From NCBI GenBank assembly GCA_015489285.1, contig WGAA01000028.1, positions 1-12,456 on the forward strand: 12,456 nt of DNA, given 5' to 3'. The DNA comes from Anaerolineae bacterium. GTDB lineage: Bacteria; Chloroflexota; Anaerolineae; JAADDB01. A model generated the notes under the pieces. That model worked only from the letters and a program-made list of their open reading frames with translations. It did no database searches and was not told the origin of the DNA. Below, in pieces: positions 4,602 to 11,973 of this stretch. Position 1 is the first letter of the stretch, and each line of letters starts with the position of its first letter. A program made the translations under genes and the position numbers.

Positions 4602-6374
4602 ATGGCGCAAGCACAGAGTGCAGTGGCGACCGAATCGTTACCCTATAACGATGTGATTCCCGGTGCCGTGGTGGGCCGCGACGGCGAAGCCCTCATTGTC
4701 AACCGGGAAAAGCTCCTGGAATTGGCCCGGTATCTGCGCGACCACGAGGGGTACGATTACCTCTCCAGCGTGACGGGCGTGGACAATTTGACCCACCCCA
4801 AACGCCAGGGGGTGGAACGCTTCGAGGTCGTGTACCACCTCTACTCCACGAAGCGCGGGGGCGGGCCCCTCGTCCTCAAAGCCCGTGCCCCCGAGGATGA
4901 CCCGGAAATCCCCTCGGTCGTCTCCATCTGGCCCGGCGCAGATTTCCAGGAGCGGGAGATCTGGGACCTGTTCGGGGTCCGCTTCCCCGGACATCCGAAC
5001 CTGCGACGCATCCTCCTCTGGGAGGGGTTCAACGGCCATCCCATGCGCAAGGATTGGAAGGAGGCCTATTACGAGGAGGAGCATAAACCTTACTCCTCCC
5101 GCTGGCCCTACGGTCACTACCCGCGCGAGGAGTACAAGTACCCCTGGCAAGAGGAACGGGCCGTCTACAAGGACAACCTCGTCTTCCCCAAGGGCTTCGA
5201 CCCGGACCGGTGGCAGGCCCCGGAGGTGGAGTATCGCCTGGGCCAGGATATCTACCGGGAGCTGGAGAAGCTGAAGACGGACCGCATTATTGTGAACATC
5301 GGGCCGCAACACCCTTCGACCCACGGGGTGTTCCGCATGGTCGTGGCCCTGGAAGGGGAGACCATCCTCGGCCTGGAGCCGGAAGTCGGGTACCTCCACC
5401 GCAACCACGAGAAGATCGGGGAGCGGAACACGTACCTGATGAACATCCCCTACACGGACCGCCTGGACTACATCAACTCCATGAGCAACAACCTGGGATA
5501 CGTCCTCGCGGTGGAGAAATTGATGGGGAAGGTGGAGGTCCCGGAGCGGGCCAAATACCTCCGCATCATCATGGCCGAATTGACCCGTGTGCTCAACCAC
5601 ATGTTCGCCATCGGCTTCCTCCTCAACGACCTGGGCGCGTTCTTCACCCCTGCCCTCTACGCGCTGGAGGAACGCGAACTCATCCTCGACCTTTTCGAGG
5701 CCGCATCCGGCTCCCGCATGATGTGCAACTACATGCGTCCCGGTGGGGTGGCCTACGACGTGTCCGAAGAGTGGGTTGCCCAGGCGAAGAAGCTCGTCTT
5801 CGAGCGCCTGCCCCGAGCCGTGGACGAGCTGGACTACTACCTGACGGAGAACGAAATCCTCCTGGCCCGGACAAAGGGCGTCGGCTACCTCTCCCCCGAG
5901 GACGCCATCGCCTACAGCACCTCCGGACCGGTCCTGCGGGGGTCGGGCGTGCCCTACGACATCCGCAAGGTGGAACCCTACTGCATCTACGACCGCTTCG
6001 ACTTCGACATCGTCACCGAGGACGGCGGGGACGTGTACGCCCGCTACATGGTCCGCATTCGCGAAGCACGGGAGAGCTTGAAGATCTTGCGCCAGGCGCT
6101 GAAAGACCTCCCCGGCGGTCCCGTCATCGGCAAGAAGAAGTACACTTTCCGCATCCCGCCCGGGGAAGCCTATCAGCGCATCGAGGCCCCGAAAGGGGAG
6201 TTGGGCTTCTACCTGGTCAGTGATGGAACCGCGAACCCGTATCGCTATCACGTGCGCTCCCCGTCCTTCATCAACCTGACCGCGCTGGGACCCATGTGTG
6301 TCGGTCACAAGGTCGCGGATTCCGTGGGTATCCTCGGGAGCATCGACATCGTCCTCGGTGAGGTCGACCGATAG
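4602..6374 (+). CDS. nuoCD: Fused NADH-quinone oxidoreductase subunits C and D
   Basis: This 590-residue protein joins NuoC (30-kDa subunit, about residues 15-165) to NuoD (49-kDa subunit, about 226-590) with a 60-residue charged linker. The NuoC signature is ADFQEREIWDLFGVRFPGHP, then RRILLWEGFNGHPMRKDW. The NuoD part starts VNIGPQHPSTHGVFRM; the second histidine of that motif (His241) and the tyrosine ending YTDRLDY (Tyr290) match the known quinone-site residues. It ends SIDIVLGEVDR. The CxxC pairs that hold nickel in related hydrogenases are missing, so this is complex I, not a group 4 hydrogenase. ATG 4602 is preferred over in-frame GTG 4593, because AAAGG at 4589-4593 sits eight bases before it. 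The coding sequence is 52 bases after nuoB. Confidence 0.95.
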   Translation: MAQAQSAVATESLPYNDVIPGAVVGRDGEALIVNREKLLELARYLRDHEGYDYLSSVTGVDNLTHPKRQGVERFEVVYHLYSTKRGGGPLVLKARAPEDDPEIPSVVSIWPGADFQEREIWDLFGVRFPGHPNLRRILLWEGFNGHPMRKDWKEAYYEEEHKPYSSRWPYGHYPREEYKYPWQEERAVYKDNLVFPKGFDPDRWQAPEVEYRLGQDIYRELEKLKTDRIIVNIGPQHPSTHGVFRMVVALEGETILGLEPEVGYLHRNHEKIGERNTYLMNIPYTDRLDYINSMSNNLGYVLAVEKLMGKVEVPERAKYLRIIMAELTRVLNHMFAIGFLLNDLGAFFTPALYALEERELILDLFEAASGSRMMCNYMRPGGVAYDVSEEWVAQAKKLVFERLPRAVDELDYYLTENEILLARTKGVGYLSPEDAIAYSTSGPVLRGSGVPYDIRKVEPYCIYDRFDFDIVTEDGGDVYARYMVRIREARESLKILRQALKDLPGGPVIGKKKYTFRIPPGEAYQRIEAPKGELGFYLVSDGTANPYRYHVRSPSFINLTALGPMCVGHKVADSVGILGSIDIVLGEVDR

Positions 6375-6385
6375 GAGGAGATACA

Positions 6386-7048
6386 ATGGTTGGCAAAGGC
6401 ATCCTGCGGGGCCTGACCACAACGGCCCGTCACTTGCTGGAGACGTACCTGGACGACGTGAAGAAGATCCCCAGTCGCTACGCGTACGACCGGCACTTCA
6501 TCAAACAACCGCTGGAGGAGAAGGGGATCTTCACCATCCAGTACCCGGAGGAGCGTCGCGTCCTGCCGGAGCGGTTCCGCTACGTCCCCATGCTCCTCTA
6601 CGACGCGGATACGGGGGAGGACCGGTGTACCGCGTGCGGCATCTGTGCCAAAGTCTGTCCCACCCAGTGTATCTGGATCGTGCGGGAGGAGGATAAGACG
6701 GGGAAACCCCTGCCCCGTTCCCAGGAGTTCTACATCGACATCTCCATCTGCATGGGCTGTGGTTTCTGCGCGGAGTTCTGCCCCTTCGATTCCATCAAGA
6801 TGAACCACGATTACGAGATCGCGGTGTACAACCGCTACCCCGATCTCGTTCTCAGCAAGGACGACCTGGTGGTGCCGACGACGTATTACGCCCAGTTGTA
6901 CCCGGAAGCGTGGGCCGCGGAGGAGCGGGCACGCGAGGAGGAGCGTAAACGGAAGGCCGCACGGGAGAAGGCGCTGGCCGCGAAGCGCGCCGCGAAGGCC
7001 AAGGCCGCTGCGAAGAAGAAGGACGAACAAAAGGACGCAGGGAAGTAA
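6386..7048 (+). CDS. nuoI: NADH-quinone oxidoreductase subunit I
   Basis: NuoI (220 residues; TYKY) carries the two 4Fe-4S clusters N6a and N6b that pass electrons towards NuoB. Both ferredoxin motifs are complete: Cys81, 84, 87, 91 (DRCTACGICAKVCPTQC) and Cys122, 125, 128, 132 (ICMGCGFCAEFCPFDSI). The N-terminal helix GILRGLTTTARHLLE fits the membrane-facing helix of the family. The C-terminal 45 residues are an unusual Ala/Lys/Arg/Glu-rich helix (EERAREEERKRKAAREKALAAKR onward in composition) beyond the normal end. An AGGAGG ribosome binding site lies between it and nuoCD, only 11 bases apart. nuoH, which often separates nuoD from nuoI, is absent. Confidence 0.95.
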   Translation: MVGKGILRGLTTTARHLLETYLDDVKKIPSRYAYDRHFIKQPLEEKGIFTIQYPEERRVLPERFRYVPMLLYDADTGEDRCTACGICAKVCPTQCIWIVREEDKTGKPLPRSQEFYIDISICMGCGFCAEFCPFDSIKMNHDYEIAVYNRYPDLVLSKDDLVVPTTYYAQLYPEAWAAEERAREEERKRKAAREKALAAKRAAKAKAAAKKKDEQKDAGK

Positions 7049-7086
7049 GTGGCAGGATATGGGGGCCTGGAGAAAGGAGGTGGATG

Positions 7087-7767
7087 ATGACGAGGATTAT
7101 CTGGCACGGCCACTTGACGTTCACGATCCAGCACGACGGGGTGACCTTGCTCATCGATCCCTTTTTCGACGGGAATCCCGCCGCGAAGATCTCCAAGGAT
7201 GATGTGAAGCCCGATTACATCCTCATCACCCACGGTCATGGGGACCACGTGGGGGATACGGTGTACATCGCCAAGAAGACGGGCGCGACGGTCATCTCCA
7301 ATTTCGAGATAGCGACCTGGTTGCAGAACCAGGGGGTGGAGAAGGTGCACCCCATGCACATCGGTGGCAGCCACGCCTTCCCCTTTGGACGGGTGAAGCT
7401 GACCATCGCCCACCACGGCTCCATCCTCCCCGACGGGAGCTACGGCGGCAATCCGGCCGGCCTGCTCCTCACCCTGGGCGACGTGAAGATCTACGATGCG
7501 GGGGATACCGCATTGACCTACGATATGACCCTGTTGGCCGACGAGGGAGTGGATGTGGCCATCCTCCCCATCGGGGATAATTTCACTATGGGCCCGGATG
7601 ACGCGGTCAAGGCGGTGAAGTTCATCAAGCCCAAGGTGGTGATCCCCGCGCATTACAACACGTGGGACCTCATTGCCCAGGATCCCTACGCGTTCAAGGC
7701 GCGGGTGGAGAAGGAAACCGACGCCAAGTGCGTCGTCCTGGATGTGGAAGGCGCGTACGAGCTGTGA
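7087..7767 (+). CDS. UPF0173 metal-dependent hydrolase (metallo-beta-lactamase fold)
   Basis: This 226-residue cytosolic protein is of the YtkL/UPF0173 family. The metal-binding motif THGHGDH gives His49, His51, Asp53 and His54. Further likely ligands are His109/110 in IAHHGS, Asp140 in YDAGDT and His189 in IPAHYNTW. The start IIWHGHLTFTI and the motif LLIDPFFDGNP are typical of the family. The natural substrate is not known; the fold suggests hydrolysis of an ester, amide or phosphodiester with two metal ions. I chose ATG 7087 over ATG 7084 because AGGAGG (7075-7080) then has a six-base spacing. It lies 38 bases after nuoI, so it is probably the last gene of the nuo transcript; no role in complex I is implied. 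Confidence 0.88.
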   Translation: MTRIIWHGHLTFTIQHDGVTLLIDPFFDGNPAAKISKDDVKPDYILITHGHGDHVGDTVYIAKKTGATVISNFEIATWLQNQGVEKVHPMHIGGSHAFPFGRVKLTIAHHGSILPDGSYGGNPAGLLLTLGDVKIYDAGDTALTYDMTLLADEGVDVAILPIGDNFTMGPDDAVKAVKFIKPKVVIPAHYNTWDLIAQDPYAFKARVEKETDAKCVVLDVEGAYEL

Positions 7768-7827
7768 GTTTTGCCTTTCGTCACACCTCGTCGGCCTCCG
7801 CGAGCCCCCGACCATCGACCGTATCGC

Positions 7828-7860
7828 AGACATCCGGAGTCCCCGGGACTCCGGATGTCT
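7828..7860. repeat. Perfect 33-base palindrome
   Basis: AGACATCCGGAGTCC (7828-7842) is perfectly complementary to GGACTCCGGATGTCT (7846-7860), around a 3-base centre. There is no T-run after it. It is either a palindromic intergenic repeat between two genes or, if the hydrolase starts at GTG 7764, it lies within coding sequence. Confidence 0.85.
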
Positions 7861-9584
7861 TGAAGTCCATCGCGAGTGTGCTCGTGGGGGTCCTCCTTCT
7901 CACCCTGTGGTTGGGTTTCGTGGGAAGGGCGGAAAGTTCCGCAAAGGTCGAGGCTTCCGAGGCCCGGGCTTCGGAAGCCCTCTTCTCGACGGCTTCCCCC
8001 CTCACCCTTCCCATCACCTACACCAGTTCCTGGGATGGAAGTCTCCAGCACGCGTACATGAGCCTGCCCTCCCCCCCGCCGACCTCGCCCGTCCCTCTCC
8101 TCATCTACGTCCACGGCATGTTCTCCTGCCGCGCGACGCCCCCCTTCCGCACGGTGGTGGAGGGGGATTTCGCCCGCGAGGTCGCCCAACGGGGGTGGAT
8201 CCTGGTCGCCCCCGAGCTGCACGGTGAGCGTCCCGTCCCCTACCCGGGGGATCCGTGGGATCCGGCAGCCTCCTGTCCCCAGCCCGTCAGTGTGGGGTAC
8301 CGCCCGATGGGCGCTCGCCCGGCCCAGCGGGATCTCCTCGATGTGTTGGCGTATGTGGGCGCGCATTACCCCATCGCACGGGACCGGGTGTACCTTCTCA
8401 GCGAGTCCGCGGGGGGGCTGACGCTGTTGACGGCGCTGGCCAAGTTCCCGGACCGCTTTGCCGCGGCCGTGGTGTATTCTTCCCCCTCCGATTTGGCCCG
8501 GTGGCTGACGGAGGATTCGCGCGCCTACCCCAACATCTGGCGGGAGGTGGGCGGCTTGCCCGCGGAGCGACCGTTCGATTACGCGCGGCGTTCCCCCCTT
8601 TCCTTCGCGGAGAATTTGAGCCAGATCCCCCTCGTCCTCGTCCACGGCCGGGAGGACGAACGGGTCCCCGTGCACCACAGCCGGGATCTGTACGCGGCCA
8701 TCCGGGCGTGGAATGCCGACGCGCCCGTGCGTCTCATCGAGTACGAGGGGACGCACGGCGGCCCTTACGATCCCAACGATCCCGAGTTCTTCACCTTCTC
8801 CGAGGCGCTGGATTGGTTCGCAACCCAGGCGCGGCCGGCCCATCCCCTCCGCGTCCACGGCCGAACCGACGCGGGGGGACGGACGGGGGAGCCCGGGGAG
8901 CCGGAGCTGGGCCCGTACCGTTTCTGGTGGGTGGGGTGGCAACCCCGTGAGGGCGCGGCCCGGTGGACCCGGGTGTCCTTCACCCAGACGACGCCGTACA
9001 CGGTGACGGGGACGGTGAGCGATACGGTGGGGGTGACGCTGAGCCTGGATGTGGACGCGCTGGGATGGGATACGGGCCCGGTGACGGTGCGGGTGGCCGC
9101 GCCGTTGCCCACGCCCGTTTACACGACGACCCTTGTCCCCGTGAGCCATACGGTGTCGCTTTCCCTGCCGGGGGGGCGTGTCACCCTCTGGGCCTGGGCC
9201 CCGACGCCCGTTCCTTCGCCCACCCCGACGCCCACACCCACGCCCACGCCTTCGGTGGCCCGGCTGACGGCCCGGGTGTTCGAGGACCGGAACGGGAACG
9301 GGGTGCCCGATCCGGGGGAGCCGGGGATCGCCGGGGCCCGGGTGCGGGTCCTGGCCAATGCCAGTCGCCTGGTGGGCACGTGTACGACGCCCGAGGATGG
9401 ACGGTGTCTCTTCCCCGAGTTGACCCCCGGCGCCTATCTCGTGCGCGAGGAGAACGCGGCCGAGTATCCCCTGGATACGACGGTCAACCAGCAGTTTCTC
9501 GTCCTCCGCGCGGGGGAGGAGGTGACGGTGTATTTCGGTGATCGGGCATGGCGCCGCGCCTGGTTGCCCGTGCTGAAGCGCTGA
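7860..9584 (+). CDS. Secreted alpha/beta hydrolase (prolyl oligopeptidase-like) with SdrD-B-like domain
   Basis: I propose a secreted 574-residue serine hydrolase of the S9/dienelactone-like group; the substrate is unknown. The start is TTG 7860, giving MKSIASVLVGVLLLTLWLGF, a canonical signal peptide. GTG 7764, overlapping the previous stop codon, would add 32 residues before it and is the alternative. Catalytic parts: LIYVHGMFS (oxyanion region, about 81-89), nucleophile Ser183 in LLSESAGG (first G of GxSxG replaced by S), Asp266 in HGREDERVPV and His299 in EGTHGG. Then follow a beta-rich domain (about 350-445), a Pro-Thr linker (448-464) and a prealbumin/SdrD-B-like fold with a calcium-loop motif DRNGNGVPDPGE (476-487). 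The protein ends RRAWLPVLKR. The N-terminal linker is encoded partly by a second palindrome. Confidence 0.8.
   Translation: MKSIASVLVGVLLLTLWLGFVGRAESSAKVEASEARASEALFSTASPLTLPITYTSSWDGSLQHAYMSLPSPPPTSPVPLLIYVHGMFSCRATPPFRTVVEGDFAREVAQRGWILVAPELHGERPVPYPGDPWDPAASCPQPVSVGYRPMGARPAQRDLLDVLAYVGAHYPIARDRVYLLSESAGGLTLLTALAKFPDRFAAAVVYSSPSDLARWLTEDSRAYPNIWREVGGLPAERPFDYARRSPLSFAENLSQIPLVLVHGREDERVPVHHSRDLYAAIRAWNADAPVRLIEYEGTHGGPYDPNDPEFFTFSEALDWFATQARPAHPLRVHGRTDAGGRTGEPGEPELGPYRFWWVGWQPREGAARWTRVSFTQTTPYTVTGTVSDTVGVTLSLDVDALGWDTGPVTVRVAAPLPTPVYTTTLVPVSHTVSLSLPGGRVTLWAWAPTPVPSPTPTPTPTPTPSVARLTARVFEDRNGNGVPDPGEPGIAGARVRVLANASRLVGTCTTPEDGRCLFPELTPGAYLVREENAAEYPLDTTVNQQFLVLRAGEEVTVYFGDRAWRRAWLPVLKR
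7952..7979. repeat. 28-base near-perfect palindrome inside the hydrolase gene
   Basis: GGCTTCCGAGGCCC (7952-7965) faces GGGCTTCGGAAGCC (7966-7979) with 13 of 14 positions complementary and one G-T. It encodes part of an Ala/Ser/Glu linker (EASEARASEA) just after the signal peptide, where sequence is least constrained. CTTCGGAAG also forms the core of the hairpin at 11778-11794. Confidence 0.8.
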
Positions 9585-9625
9585 TCCCCCGTGGGGCAAT
9601 CCTCCTGTTTGTGTAGGCATTGGCC
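9585..9625 (+). other. Short gap with weak hairpin
   Basis: CCCC (9586-9589) can pair with GGGG (9593-9596) around a 3-base loop, with a further three pairs after a bulge. The following sequence is only loosely T-rich, so it is at most a weak terminator between the hydrolase and the methyltransferase. Confidence 0.3.
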
Positions 9626-10318
9626 ATGAATTTGCGTCGTTGGTACGACCGTTACTGGCAGGAAAAGGGCGATCTGGTCGACCGGAATCGCTTGCGTTTG
9701 TTCCTGGAACATCTGGCCCCTGCCCGGCAGGTGCTGGCCCTGGACAGCGGGAACGGGGTCCTGGGGCAGATGATGGTCGAGCGCGGGTATCGGGTGTTCG
9801 CCACGGACTTGAGCGGGGTCGCCTGCCGGATGTCCCGGGAGAAGGGGCTGCTGGCCGTGCAGGTGGATCTGGACGAGGGGGGATTGCCCTTTGCCCCCGC
9901 GAGTTTCGACGCGGTCGTCAGCGATAGCGGGCTGGAGCACCGCTTCTACGTGGAGCCCGTGTTGGATGAGGTGGTTCGGGTGTTGCGCCCGGGCGGACAG
10001 TTCCTCCTCCTCTTGCCCAACATTGCCCACTGGTGGGTGCGCTGGCAGATCGTGCGCGGCCATTTCCCCGTGCGCCGGAACACGCCCACGGATTTCACCC
10101 ACTTGCGCCACTTCACTCTGGCCGATACCCGACGCATGTTGGAACGCCGGGGGTTGAAGGTGGTGGCGGTGGACGGAAGCGCCTCCCTCTGGGTGTGGCA
10201 GATGTACCCGTTCTTTTTCCGTTGGCCGGTGGTGCGGGAGGTGTACACGTGGCTGGCCCGACGTCGGCCCTCCCTGTTTGCCCGGGATTTCATCATTGAC
10301 GCGAGGAAGCCTCGGTGA
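9626..10318 (+). CDS. Class I SAM-dependent methyltransferase, MetW-like
   Basis: This is a 230-residue soluble methyltransferase. Motif I is VLALDSGNGVLG (36-47), the acidic residue of motif II is Asp61 (VFATDLS), and motif IV is FDAVVSDSGLEH (94-105). EVVRVLRPGGQFLLLLPN (115-132) is the usual post-I strand. The stretch PNIAHWWVRWQIVRGHFPV resembles the MetW / methyltransferase 11 and 23 families. The substrate cannot be read from sequence. Its stop codon overlaps the GTG start of a polysaccharide flippase, which suggests a role in methylating a sugar, a lipid-linked intermediate or a glycan end. ATG 9626 is preferred over TTG 9620; the ribosome binding site is weak for both. Confidence 0.85.
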   Translation: MNLRRWYDRYWQEKGDLVDRNRLRLFLEHLAPARQVLALDSGNGVLGQMMVERGYRVFATDLSGVACRMSREKGLLAVQVDLDEGGLPFAPASFDAVVSDSGLEHRFYVEPVLDEVVRVLRPGGQFLLLLPNIAHWWVRWQIVRGHFPVRRNTPTDFTHLRHFTLADTRRMLERRGLKVVAVDGSASLWVWQMYPFFFRWPVVREVYTWLARRRPSLFARDFIIDARKPR

Positions 10319-11748
10319 GTTTGGGGAAGAAGATCCGGTCGGGGGTGTTCTGGGTTGCCTTGGCCAGTGTGTCCACGCGGGCCCTGGGCATTGTGACCCG
10401 CCTGGTGCTGGCGATGCTCCTGACCCGGGAGGCCTTTGGGATCGTGGCGGGCGCGAATTTGTACGTGGACGCGCTGCAACTGGTCCGGGAGGCAGGGTTC
10501 GGTTCCGCGCTCATCTATTTCCGCAGCCGTCACCCGGAGGAGGAGGAGCAGGCGGAGTACACGACGTTTTGGTTCGTGTTGGGCATGGCGTTGATCCTGT
10601 ACGCGTTGACGTTGGTCGCGGCCCCCCTGGCCGTCCCCTTTGCCCGCCACCCGAATCCCCTCATCGCACCGGTGTTGCGCGTCCTGGGGCTGAACTTGAT
10701 CCTGGGCGCCTTCGCCCGGGTGCCCATGATCCGCTTGGCCAAGCAGTTGGATTTCAAGCGCCGGGCGATTCCCGATGTGGTGCCCAATGTGGTCAATGTG
10801 GGGGTGTCCTTGCCCCTGGCCGTGCTCGGGTGGGGGGTGTGGAGTCTGGTGTACGGGCGGTTGGCCGCGACGCTGGCCCGGGTGGCCCTGGCGTGGTGGG
10901 TGACGGGATGGCGTCCCCGGTGGGTCTTCGTGCCCCGGCTCGCCCGGACGTTGTTCGCTTACGGCAAGCACATTGTCGGTTCCCAGTTGTTGATCCTGGG
11001 GATCACGAACATCGATGATGTGTTCGTCATCCGTCTTCTGGGGTGGGATCCGGAGGGGGTGTACGATAACGCGTACCGCCTTTCCAATTTGCCGGCCACT
11101 CAGGTGACGGGGGTGGTGAATCAGGTGATGTTCCCCGCGCTGGCCCGGGTGCGCGAGGATCTGCAGGTGTTCCGCCACGTGTACTTCCAGGCCCTCCGTT
11201 ACGTGGCGTTGGTCTCCGTGCCCATTGCCGGGGGAACGGTGTTGTTTGCTCCCGATGTGGTGGCGCTTATCGGCGCGCAGAAGTGGCATGATATGATCGT
11301 GCCCATGCAGTTGCTGGCCGTGTACGGGCTGATGCGTTCTCTGGCCGCCAATATGGGGAATGTGTACCGGGGCGGTGGTCGTCCCCAGTATCTGACGTAC
11401 ATCGCGGTGTGGCGCTTGACGACGATGGCCCTTCTGCTGTACCCCGCGATCCGCTGGGCCGGAATCGTGGGGGTCAGTGCCCTTTCGGCCGCGGTCTCCC
11501 TGGTGGACTTCGTCATCTCCGTCACCCTGGCCCATCGGATCCTGCACACGGGATGGCGGGATTACGTGGGGGCCCTGGGCATCCCCCTGGGCGTGGGAGC
11601 TCTGATCACGGGCCTCATGTTCCTCATCCTGGCCCGCTGGTGGCCCACCCCCGGGTTGGTTCGAATGATAGGGGCTGGGATAATATATGTGGGTGCGTAT
11701 GCAGGAGGAGTGGTGGGTAGGGGGTTGCGAGGAACGAGTGACGAGTAA
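10315..11748 (+). CDS. Polysaccharide/lipid-linked oligosaccharide flippase (Wzx/MATE-like)
   Basis: This 477-residue integral membrane protein belongs to the MOP superfamily (Polysacc_synt_3, Wzx/RfbX-like), which moves lipid-linked sugars across the cytoplasmic membrane. It begins SLGKKIRSGVFWVALASVSTR, the typical amphipathic start, and has about 12-14 hydrophobic segments spread over its length. Typical family stretches include LLTREAFGIVAGANLYVDALQLV and YDNAYRLSNLPATQVTGVVNQVMFPALA. The start is GTG 10315, overlapping the methyltransferase stop by four bases, with AGGAAG (10304-10309) five bases upstream, so the two are translationally coupled. The last codons (GTSDE and the TAA) come from sequence of the heptamer-repeat type, suggesting that repeat sequence reached or replaced the original 3' end. 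No glycosyltransferases are in view. Confidence 0.9.
   Translation: MSLGKKIRSGVFWVALASVSTRALGIVTRLVLAMLLTREAFGIVAGANLYVDALQLVREAGFGSALIYFRSRHPEEEEQAEYTTFWFVLGMALILYALTLVAAPLAVPFARHPNPLIAPVLRVLGLNLILGAFARVPMIRLAKQLDFKRRAIPDVVPNVVNVGVSLPLAVLGWGVWSLVYGRLAATLARVALAWWVTGWRPRWVFVPRLARTLFAYGKHIVGSQLLILGITNIDDVFVIRLLGWDPEGVYDNAYRLSNLPATQVTGVVNQVMFPALARVREDLQVFRHVYFQALRYVALVSVPIAGGTVLFAPDVVALIGAQKWHDMIVPMQLLAVYGLMRSLAANMGNVYRGGGRPQYLTYIAVWRLTTMALLLYPAIRWAGIVGVSALSAAVSLVDFVISVTLAHRILHTGWRDYVGALGIPLGVGALITGLMFLILARWWPTPGLVRMIGAGIIYVGAYAGGVVGRGLRGTSDE
11733..11748 (+). repeat. Heptamer-like units forming the flippase 3' end
   Basis: AACGAGTGACGAGTAA matches the class 2/3 units TGACGAG and TAACGAG in 7-base register. 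It encodes the final residues and the stop codon of the flippase. Confidence 0.6.
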
Positions 11749-11749
11749 T

Positions 11750-11878
11750 GGGTTGGCGTGGTAGGGAGAGCCCCGCCCAGACTTCGGAAGTCTGAGTGCC
11801 CTTCCCGCGTGAGGCCGCAGGCCTTCACTAGGATGAGCCGGGCGGTTTAGCGCCCGGCGCTACTTAACAAGCCAACCC
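11750..11878. repeat. 129-base element with terminal inverted repeats and three hairpins
   Basis: GGGTTGGC (11750-11757) and GCCAACCC (11871-11878) are perfect terminal inverted repeats. Inside are three hairpins: CAGACTTC/GAAGTCTG (11778-11794), an eight-pair stem with one bulged T (11809-11828) and GCCGGGCG/CGCCCGGC with a six-base loop (11837-11858). The element can be drawn as a branched, cloverleaf-like structure. It has no open reading frame, no tRNA features and no clear T-run. It is flanked on both sides by heptamer sequence. It may be a small non-autonomous mobile element, a termination region after the flippase, or a structured RNA. Confidence 0.6.
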
Positions 11879-11879
11879 C

Positions 11880-11918
11880 TGACGCATCGCGACTAACGAG
11901 TAACGGAGTAACGAGTAA
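11880..11918 (+). repeat. Class 2/3 heptamer array
   Basis: TGACGCA and TCGCGAC are followed by TAACGAG, TAACGGAG and TAACGAG. Bases 11890-11918 are identical to 273-301. Confidence 0.85.
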
Positions 11919-11937
11919 TTGGATGGCGCGGAAAGAC

Positions 11938-11968
11938 AACGATTAACGATTGACGATAAACGATTAAA
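11938..11968 (+). repeat. Class 4 heptamer array (AACGATT)
   Basis: AACGATT, AACGATT, GACGATA and AACGATT lie in register. It is an AT-richer class seen only here in the window, in the position where the left island carries a class 1/3 array. Confidence 0.8.
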
Positions 11969-11973
11969 AGGCC

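Noticed and set aside
4602..6374. Large subunit of a group 4 NiFe hydrogenase
   Set aside because: Both nickel-binding CxxC pairs are missing, and the HPSTHG and GEVDR motifs are those of NuoD.
4638..6422. 594-codon open frame on the minus strand opposite nuoCD
   Set aside because: It mirrors nuoCD in a high-GC genome, where third-position bias keeps the opposite frame open. Its composition (His/Val/Gly/Asp-rich) matches no family, and the plus-strand gene is certain.
7686..9620. 644-codon open frame on the minus strand opposite the secreted hydrolase
   Set aside because: It is Arg/Gly/Pro/His-rich with no recognisable domain. The plus strand shows a signal peptide, catalytic triad and SdrD-B-like module.
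9946..11547. 533-codon minus-strand frame opposite the methyltransferase and flippase
   Set aside because: It is Gln/His/Arg-rich low-quality translation that spans two clear plus-strand genes.
11750..11878. tRNA or tmRNA gene
   Set aside because: The branched fold is superficially cloverleaf-like, but there is no T-loop GGTTCRANNC motif, no anticodon arm geometry and no CCA end.
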